A stretch of DNA of 51,901 bases, from NCBI GenBank assembly GCA_026260175.1, contig JAKCWW010002791.1, positions 1 through 51,901 of the forward strand, read 5' to 3'. Position 1 is the stretch's first letter; each line of letters starts with the position of its first letter. Position numbers and translations under genes: made by a program. The notes under the pieces are model-generated. The model saw only the letters and a program-made list of their open reading frames with translations. It ran no database searches and was not told where the DNA came from. Below are positions 44,541 to 51,901 of the stretch, piece by piece. This DNA comes from Reticulitermes lucifugus. Lineage: Eukaryota; Arthropoda; Insecta; Blattodea; Rhinotermitidae.

Positions 44541-44793
44541 AGAAGGAACCATAATTTAATGCCTGGCAGGGCCAAGGATTTTTCTCTTACCTGAAGTATC
44601 CAGACTGGCTCTGGGGCCCACCCAGCCTCCTACTTAATGGGACTGGGGCTCTTTCCATGAGGCTAAAGTGGCTGGCGCATGAAGCCGACCACTTGCCTCC
44701 ATCTGGTGTTGAGGTTAAGAATGAGTGCAGCTATACTTCCATTCCCCCGTATGCCTTCATGGCATGCAGAGGGACAACTTTACTTCTTTACCT
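44541..44793 (+). mobile_element. SINE family 1 copy, head degenerate
   Basis: It shows TATCCAGACTGGCTCTGGGG, CCCACCCAGCCTCCTACTTA, GTTAAGAATGAGTGCAGCTA and the 3' end TGCCTTCATGGCATGCAGAG. The A box is not recognisable; the B box region is ATTTAATGCC. Confidence 0.8.
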
Positions 44794-45424
44794 TATAGTG
44801 CTTTTACGTACTGTATTATTTCGAAAACTGTAGTTAAAATGTAGTTCCAAGGCATTGTCACTTTTCAGAATAGTCCAGGGGACCTACATGATATTTGCAG
44901 CTTCACTGAAAAGGTGTGACATACTAAGGTGCAGACGCACCCTACTTAACCTGGAAGCCTGTGTCTGACACTAGCTTGGAATGCTGAGTAGAGAGTGTAC
45001 AAAAATCCATCACCAGACAAGTTACATCAGGAATGCCTTGCCTGGAGTTGCCAGAAATTCCAATGACAAGCACAAGCAAAGTTGAGTTCCTAGCAAATTA
45101 TGAACTCCTTTCACATAGCAGTTGGTGCACGTTATGACATCCTGTTTGCTGTGAACACTGTAAGCTAAATACTTCAATCCAGTGAAATGCAACGTGATAT
45201 GCCTCTCACACAAATCAAAGAACTTGTTAACTTTTGCAAAAATACCAAGAGACAGGAGTTACCTCTGCCAAGATTGCAGCAATAGAAGTAGCCTGTGATG
45301 GATGTTGAACCAAAATTCAGAGAACGGTGTGTGAAATGAAGAAGAAGTGATGTGTCATAAAGAATTCACCTGAGAAAGTTTTTGAAACTGAGTACTTTCT
45401 AGTCACGAATCAAGGTCCCACAGC

Positions 45425-45680
45425 ACTTAATGCCCTTTGGTGACAGGGCTCAACATTTGGATTTTATTGCACCATTTATGTAAAATGTGAATATTATATG
45501 AACCAAAAAATATAACATTGTGAAATACATGGCAGTTTGTGGAGAGAAGAAAAACAGATCGTGCAGCATGTCTTAGAAATGCAGTAAGCCTCCTTGTTGT
45601 CTAAATATATAAAATACATTTTTATGGGAGTGGGGGGGGGGGCCTAGCCGTACATGCGTCCTATATATAGGACAGTCATA
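45425..45680 (+). repeat. Dispersed repeat, copy 2
   Basis: The same family as 22452-22695. It includes an 11-base G run (45632-45642) and ends near TCCTATATATAGGA, a short perfect palindrome. Confidence 0.65.
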
Positions 45681-46900
45681 ACAAACAAGTAGATGAGCAT
45701 GCTGACAATTCACAGTTCTTTATAATGTCCAGAAACTCCAAAATGAAAGATGATTTGAAAGTGCAGTGTATGAAACTGCATTGCCTTGTCTGTTAGAGAT
45801 TCTCACAACATTAACAGTGTTGACCTTTTTTCTGATTGCATGGTGTTGTGGGAAGTCATCTCTGAAGATCAGGAATGCACAAATCCCAGGTGCCTGGTCC
45901 CTTGGGTGACTAAATTTTGTATGGTGGCATGTAATATTTTCAGCATAATCACTGCCACTTTTTCCCTTACATGCAAAAACCGTGTATCAGTTCACATGTG
46001 CAAAGCAGAAAGCACCAGACAGCAGTGAGCCATGGGTCACTCCAGAATTGTGGGTGCTTAGTATGAAACTTGCTTCTTGTCAGCATTCTGGCACCTAGAA
46101 CTTGGAGGTGTCTGCTAGATTTTTGGAAGTTTGTGGACACCTGCTGAAGATAGTGAAACAGCACCTCAAGCACTTCAACAAAGATAAAGTTGTCATGATG
46201 ACAGGTGAGTGAAATTTGTCACAATTGAAGACTGTTAAAAATTGAGGAGAGCTGTGTTTGAAGATTAGCTGGGTGGACTGGCTCTTTTGTCCACAAAGAG
46301 AGAAGTAGCATCCAATATTAACTACAATGACTTCATCACAGAGTTTGTAACAAACGATAAAGGAAGGTGGATTTCATGCAGGTAGCATAAGCATGATAGA
46401 ATGCTACTTAAAAACACTTGTGAGATCATAACTTCATTGTAATTTCAAAAAAGAAAAAAATGCATTCTTTAATACCTATGCAACATGTCACCATTAATAT
46501 TAAATGCACAGTTGATGGGGAATTTTATTTCTACTTTCAAAAAGCGGAGAGGATGCAGATTTCTTTATCAGAGCCCCACACCCCATTAGGGATTGTAGTT
46601 GGGAGGGGAAAACCGATGTATTCGGAGGGAAAATTGTCCTAGTGCTGCAGTGTCTACCATAAATCACTCACGGGCTGCCCTGTATTGAAAGCGGGCCTTG
46701 GGCATACGATACCGTTTCGGGCAGACTGTGGGTTTCTTTAAATGTCTTACAAAGAAATTGTTCCAACAAAAGAAAATACATCAATCTGTTGGGGAGTATT
46801 TGTATACAGAATAAAAATATAAAGAGTCAAAATAAATTGATTCACAAATGCTCCATACTGTGATACCTGTTAAAACAATTTTATATGACCTGAGAGGTTT
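45681..46900. other. Intergenic, decayed repeats
   Basis: No gene is supported. The segment 46555-46730, with CCATTAGGGATTGTAGTTGG and CACTCACGGGCTGCCCTGTA, looks like a transposon fragment but was not identified. Confidence 0.4.
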
Positions 46901-47201
46901 ACTTTTCGAAACACATGTTACCGTAAAATGGGATAAGGCACTTCTTTGCAGTGCTATTTATGCTCATAATCCTCGGTGCCTGTCATAGTCGAGCTGGCAC
47001 TGTTGCACGGTAATCCCCGCGCCGCGTTATCCTGGTCGACCGCATTCAGACGATCCGAACCGACGGTCCTTCACGTGATTCGTGACAATCAGGTACTACT
47101 ATGCACATGTTGCCAGACCATTGTCCTTTACGCCTATTATACATGTTGTTTGGTCATTTGATACCTTGAGTCATTTTACCGTGACGTGTATTTCGAAAAT
47201 T
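46901..47201. mobile_element. Terminal-inverted-repeat element with CpG-rich core
   Basis: The ends are inverted copies over about 30 bp: ACTTTTCGAAACACATGTTA (46901) and, on the minus strand, AATTTTCGAAATACACGTCA (from 47201), both continuing into a -CGGTAAAATG / -CCGTAAAATG end. The 300-bp interior includes a CpG-dense stretch (46985-47085) quite unlike the surrounding AT-rich DNA. Probably a non-autonomous DNA transposon about 480 bp upstream of the next gene. Confidence 0.75.
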
Positions 47202-47685
47202 AACGTCTAAAGACATTTTGGACTTGCTTGTTAACAGGAGTCACACTGTGGAGAGTTTGTGTGCAGATTTCTCGTCCTGTGTTCGGTGTATATCATCAAA
47301 AGCAATGGCCCAACATGTACAGTTTATTTAATCTATGCACATTATTGTATTGAATTTTCCGCCGCTAGATATTCGCTTGTTTTTAGCGTCATTTGTTGCA
47401 GAAGAAAGTTCATGATCTCGGCCATCAACTCACCAATATTAAAATTCCCCAGTACGTTCTAGGTGTTTTCTTTAATGAACCCCTAGTTACGGAATTATGT
47501 ATAACTCTGGACATACAAGTACTATTTATGTGTGAAGATGTATTTCATGCCTTTCCTGTTTCTTATCCCTGTGGATGAAATCTTATTCATCCTGATAGTA
47601 CACTGATGCAAGCATTTGGCTACACTGTGCAAGTTTTGTGATTCGGAAACGAAGGGATCGCGTCAATGTGATTGTGTGTTAAGCA
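47202..47685 (+). promoter_or_regulatory. Probable promoter/5' UTR of the thioredoxin-fold gene
   Basis: Sequence between the inverted-repeat element and the ATG at 47686. It holds more CpG than the intergenic DNA but no clear TATA box. A 61-residue frame (47393-47578) has no recognised family. Assignment is by position only. Confidence 0.4.
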
Positions 47686-47836
47686 ATGCGGCGTGTAGTA
47701 CAGTTTAATGTAGTTGTAACTCTGACACTGCTATGTATTTTCGTGAAAGGCTTCAACTTCTCGACTTTGGAAGTTGTGACAGATGATGAGCTTTTAAATC
47801 TGGTTAGAACCGAGAAATATGTTGTCGTTCTGTTCA
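47686..47836 (+). CDS. Thioredoxin-fold gene exon 1
   Basis: ATG at 47686, donor GTGAGT after TTCA. It encodes the signal peptide and the first strand of the fold (50 codons plus one base). Confidence 0.85.
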
Positions 47837-50800
47837 GTGAGTATCCTTACCATGTGAGGGCATGATTTTATGTATTACACATGTATTGTGTTAAAACTGA
47901 TTACTTCTAAAAGAAATCGAATTAAATACGAGGTACATGTTAGTGGTTGGTAAAGTAATGCGATACGTATCAGATATGCTACTGTGTAACTAACTGTGTA
48001 TGGCTAATGGATTTGGGACAAATTGCGTTTGGTATGAAGACTAATTTAGTTGTTATTTAATGAAACTTTACCATTTGTATAGGGTAGGTGGCGTGGAGTA
48101 GTAGTGTGGTTGTAACAACTGAGTGGGAAAGGTAAGGGAAGGAGTGGCAACGACTATATAAGGTGCTATACTGGAAGTTAGTTGCCCGGAGGTACTGAAG
48201 AAGACCATAAATATGTTGGGTAGTCTCTGGGCCGCGATTCATACGTCGAAATGTGAGGTAAACTGATTCTAAATGCCAAAGAGGAAACATTTTGAACACC
48301 ACTGCTTAAAGCATATAAATGCTGTGGCGAACCTAGTGACGTGGATATTAACTAATTTATATAAGCAACTATATTAAATTATCCTACTCTATAATCTCAT
48401 CATCGATAGGAAGCAGGCATCAGGTACAGTGTATATCTGATAACTTTCAAACATCACTTAGCATCTTTCAGTGGCTAACTATTGTTTCAGTATTCTGCAC
48501 CATCCATTCCTGTATATGTTCTTTTTTGTTTCAAAAAGGAAAGCTCTGTATTTTTATATTTTAAAGAAAAAACTCATTTATGACATGAAATGCATATTCT
48601 GAACCAGCTGTCAGACACCACGAGTGTGACTAAAATTGGTGGAACTGTGTGTGTAATGAGAGGAACTATAATTTAATTTAACCTAGTTGACTGTCATGTT
48701 TTTGTGTTATAGAAGCTAGCACAGTGAGATAGAATGCTCTTGTTTTACAGCCAAGAAGGACTGTGAGCAATGTGACAATTTTGAAAATGAATTGACTAAT
48801 TTACGGGAAGACTTAGTGGACACTCTGAATGCGTGGGTGGTAAAAACAGTCAATAGTCAGTTGGTTCGACTTTACAGCCCAAACAAGGAACCTGCACTTG
48901 TCTTTTTCCGACACGGTATTCCATTACTGTATGATGGTAAGTGTGTAGTTTACAATTACATTAAACGCACTGAGTTAGAAAGGACCTGCAATAGCTTAAC
49001 TGGACAAATTAAGTTTCACCATCATGTCTGGGGTTTTTTCCTGTCGTTGCAGTTGGTGCTCCCTACATTTAATATGCTTTTATTGTGTAACACTTAATTT
49101 TCAAAATCTCATAGTTTTTATAATCCATGTCTGATACTGCACATCAGTGCTTTTCAAACTTCTTACATTGCAACCCACCATAAGAAATGGATTTTTTAGC
49201 TGTAAGACAAAAATGTGTGTGCACATGTAATATTCTTGTAACTTTCAATTATCCAAAAATAGATCACTCAAGTACATAATGAAAGCTGATAAAGTTTGTA
49301 TTTGAGAGTTACTTGTCAAGTGTCTGAATAAATACAACAGTATATTCTTTAATGTTATATTCTTCAATTTCATCCATTGAAATATAATATTAAAATATAA
49401 ATAATTTATGAAAGTTACTAACATGTATTTAAAATAACTGACTTTACATTCCATGAACTCTTCAGCCATGGATCAGGGACAGTTGTATTGGGGAGAAGTA
49501 TATTTTCTGTATATTGAGGAATGGTTATTTATTGCATACCTGGTCAGTATGAGAGCTGGGATAGCATAGTCAGTATAGTGACTGGGCTATGGGCTGGATG
49601 ATGTGGCATTCAAATCCTGTCAGGGGCAAGAGATTTTTCTCTTCTCCAAAATGTCCAGACTGGTTTTGGGGCCCACCCAGCCTCATATTCAATGGGTATT
49701 GGAAGTAAAGCAGCCTAGATGTGAAGTTGACCACTTACCTCCACATAGTGCCCTGTATGCCTTCATGGCATTGACAGGTGCAACTTTACCTTTTTATCTC
49801 GTCATTATTCTCAGATTTTTTCAGGAAACAATCAAAGTCATAATTCCCTGTGTAGTAAGGTTTGGTGTCAGCACTACTCTATAGCCATGGAGCTAGTATA
49901 GCTAGTGAAGAACCAATGTGATATTTTCTTTGTGCTTTTCAGTTGATGTCTCCTGTACCAAAGGGTTTCATGAGATGTAAGTCATGCTAAATGCCAGCTC
50001 TGCTATGAAGTTAGTCAGTAATCTTCCAGCTGTCATTAAAGTTTAAATCACAACATGAAAAATATTTTAGCTAGCATTAAAGGCGTGTTTGTTATTTCCT
50101 CCCTGCTGTAGAAGGATTTAATTGAAAACTTGTAAGTCGTATAAACATGAATGAAATAATGTGTATAATTTAATACAGTGCATTTTCTTTAATCCAACAT
50201 CAAATAATCTGGAAACTCTGATAATCCGGAAATTGAGGAGAGTAGTCCCAAGATTGGATGTTTGCTTTTTACCAGAAAAAAGCTTTGTCAATGAAACAGT
50301 CATATCTCCAGGACATGTTCGAAAAGGCCTCCAAGAGTTTCTGTACATCAACATCCCGGTATTTTCCAACCCATTGTCTCCTACTGCATGAGCTTCTTCA
50401 GCTATGAAGAAACCAGAAAGAACTGGGCCATGATGACCCTGAATCAGCAGATGAAGGAGATATCCAACTGGAATACTCCTCTGATTAGTTGTAAAGCCCA
50501 AGTATAGGAGCAGTAGCAAAAAATTGCCTGTAAGAACTTAGGTCAGTATAGGTACTGTTTGATAATCCAGAATATTTGATAATTCGGCACCTGTGCAGTC
50601 CTGTGCGAGTCAGATTAACAGAATTTTGCTGTATATTTGTAAAATGAGATATATATTTATATTTATGTATATGACAAAATGAAGCTCACCAGCTGACCCT
50701 TAGTGCATGTTTCCTATACCAAATTTTATCAGGTAGTTTTGGATCTAAAATGTACAGATAGGTGGACAAGCAACATTCTTTTATCCTAGTCCTAATTTTA

Positions 50801-51034
50801 TAAATAGCATTTTGGACACCCGGAAGTTGAAATAAATCCAATAGAGCTCGGTCACTTATTTTGGCATTCTTGTAAAATGTGGTTGCTTTGAATAGGACCT
50901 GCAAATGATGAACTGATTCTTCACACATTTACTGAAAACAAGGAACCCATTGTTCGGGAGCTCTCCGATGACAATTTTGAACATCTGACTCAAGCGTCTA
51001 GTGGGGCCACAACTGGAGATTGGTTTGTGATGTT
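47686..51034 (+). CDS. Thioredoxin-fold protein, predicted secreted/ER, 5' part of gene (3 exons)
   Basis: The exons 47686-47836, 48751-48936 and 50896-51034 join in phase (1, 1, 2) to 158 residues and run past the window. The start is supported by an in-frame TAA two codons upstream. Residues 1-22 form a signal peptide (MRRVVQFN then [14 protein letters not shown]). A thioredoxin-like domain follows: [28 protein letters not shown] with a CXXC (Cys55 and Cys58), then [16 protein letters not shown], the usual beta-strand and cis-Pro region. The third exon ([29 protein letters not shown]) looks like the start of a second thioredoxin domain. This suggests a PDI-like protein of the ER acting on disulfides; which subfamily (for example TMX-like) I cannot say. 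Confidence 0.85.
47837..48750 (+). other. Thioredoxin-fold gene intron 1
   Basis: A 914-bp intron. No mobile element or gene is recognised. Confidence 0.5.
48751..48936 (+). CDS. Thioredoxin-fold gene exon 2
   Basis: The acceptor is TTGTTTTACAG and the donor GTAAGT. It carries the CEQC motif, the helix [20 protein letters not shown] and the strand [10 protein letters not shown]. Confidence 0.92.
49552..49797 (+). mobile_element. SINE family 1 copy, full length
   Basis: The head GAGCTGGGATAGCATAGTCA and TATAGTGACTGGGCTATGGG carries the A box, and CATTCAAATCCTG the B box. The body reads TCCAGACTGGTTTTGGGGCC and the 3' end TGCCTTCATGGCATTGACAG. It is similar to the copy at 18198-18482. Confidence 0.85.
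50176..50631. mobile_element. Tigger/pogo-like DNA element with TA flanks
   Basis: It starts CAGTGCATTTTCTTTAATCC and ends, on the minus strand, CAGCAAAATTCTGTTAATCT; TA lies on both sides (50174-50175 and 50632-50633). Subterminal GATAATCCGGAA and GATAATCCAGAA / GATAATTCGGC words are typical of Tigger/pogo element ends in animals. The 456-bp length and lack of a transposase frame make it a non-autonomous copy. Confidence 0.75.
50896..51034 (+). CDS. Thioredoxin-fold gene exon 3
   Basis: The acceptor is TTTGAATAG and the donor GTAAGT; phase 1 in and 2 out. It encodes the end of domain 1 and the start of a probable second domain (DWFVML). The next exon lies beyond base 51901. Confidence 0.88.
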
Positions 51035-51901
51035 GTAAGTTGATATTTATTGTATAGGAAGGCTCTTTGGTGACTGTGCTAATGGACAACTTTTTGCTCT
51101 CCATACTCACTGCATGCATTGGTTGCCCCATGCCAACTCATTAGCTGCAGCAAGCCTGCAGTATCTGGCTTATGTATGTCTGAGAATTAATTTATATGCA
51201 TAAAACAGATCCAATAATCCTTGCACTCTCAGCACACCAAACACAAACGTTTAAATCATTGAGTAGGACTTTGTGTATAAGATGTGTATTTCCTGTGGTT
51301 CAGGTTAAGGGCTTGTGAAGTGTATAAAAGGGCCAAGGACAAATGTAGAGGCATTTCTACACAATTTAGTGGACCAACGAAGACAATATATGCTTGGAGA
51401 GAACTGTAAAATGTTAAAAGTTTTTGCAAACTTCTGTGGAATGTTATTAAGCTAATCTATCCCTTAGAATTGGAGACTCATTTTATATAAATCTGACAGT
51501 ATTTAAACTAATAGAAGTTTTGTTGATTCACGTGATAAATAAGAGCTGTGAGATCTGTGCTCTTCTGGGATATTATGCAGCATAGAGTGGTAATTCTCAA
51601 CTGTTGTTTCGGGACAACCTATCGGTCCCATCTTCAAGAGTCAAGAAGTCCAAGAAGAAGAAAAAATCCCAGAAGAGCGCAGATCTCATATACATCACGG
51701 TGGAAGCCTGACATCATGAATAAGAACCCTGTTCTGAGGATTAAAATGGTTTTTAATGACATCATGTCCTATTGGGACAGTATACTGTATTCCCATTCAT
51801 GGGGAAACAGTATTTCTTTTAGGCTGAAAAGATCAAGGATACTCAATATAGTCTTCTCGGGCGCACAGCCGCGTCAATTCGTTTGAATACAACGTTTCGG
51901 G
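51035..51901 (+). other. Thioredoxin-fold gene intron 3 (partial)
   Basis: Holds a MITE-like copy (51550-51690). The last 200 bp, with GGGCGCACAGCCGCGTCAAT and CAACGTTTCGGG, look like another dispersed repeat cut by the window end. Confidence 0.5.
51550..51690. mobile_element. MITE-like element, second copy
   Basis: Inverted ends built on TGAGATCTGTGCTCTTCTGG and, on the minus strand, TGAGATCTGCGCTCTTCTGG. It shares AGAGTGGTAATT, GACAACCTATCGGTCCC and TTCAAGAGTCAAGAAGTCC with the 7478-7697 element. The right arm is shortened. Confidence 0.75.

Larger units (their letters stand above)
48937..50895 (+). other. Thioredoxin-fold gene intron 2
   Basis: A 1.96-kb intron containing a SINE (49552-49797) and a Tigger-like element (50176-50631); the rest shows nothing recognisable. 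Confidence 0.55.

Noticed and set aside
46976..47161. CpG-rich frame as a first coding exon of the thioredoxin-fold gene
   Set aside because: It lies between inverted terminal repeats, and the thioredoxin-fold ATG at 47686 has its own signal peptide with an in-frame stop just upstream.
50118..50519. 133-residue minus-strand open frame
   Set aside because: It lies within the TA-flanked Tigger-like element, has no recognised domain and is probably chance.

Overview
The window looks like part of an arthropod nuclear genome. It is AT-rich, has GT-AG introns of 0.2 to 4.3 kb and carries many eroded transposable elements. The repeat types (Tc1/mariner-type transposase fossils, RTE-like LINE tails, tRNA-derived SINEs, a Gypsy-type LTR element) and the long introns suggest a large-genome insect, perhaps a cockroach or termite. 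The order is an inference.

Region 1 (about 1-28,470, + strand) is the 3' part of one gene, a type II diacylglycerol kinase (eta/delta class). I could place 16 consecutive coding exons (1261-27889) whose splice phases all agree, giving about 1,185 residues. They encode the linker after the kinase catalytic domain, a long acidic Ser-rich insert on one 1,242-bp exon, the complete accessory domain, a helical region and a C-terminal SAM domain. The catalytic, C1 and PH parts must lie upstream of the window. The introns hold a transposase fossil, LINE tails, SINEs, foldback elements and tandem duplications.

Region 2 (28,478-33,618, minus strand) is a Gypsy-type LTR retrotransposon with two LTRs, an initiator-tRNA-Met-like primer-binding site, a polypurine tract, and broken gag, protease, reverse transcriptase and RNase H. 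There is no room for an integrase. It sits 11 bases downstream of the only AATAAA in the kinase 3' UTR.

Region 3 (33.6-46.9 kb) has no supportable gene. It contains SINEs, a 537-bp foldback element, LINE tails and other repeats.

Region 4 (46.9-51.9 kb, + strand) holds a 300-bp inverted-repeat element and then the first three coding exons of a predicted secreted or ER-lumenal thioredoxin-fold protein with a CEQC motif; the gene runs off the window. Its introns carry a SINE, a TA-flanked Tigger/pogo-like element and a second copy of a short foldback element.

I found no operon, CRISPR array, RNA gene or new defence system. The most useful observations are the integrase-less Gypsy element at the kinase polyadenylation site, a hairpin in the kinase 3' UTR, several long foldback elements and two tRNA-derived SINE families.
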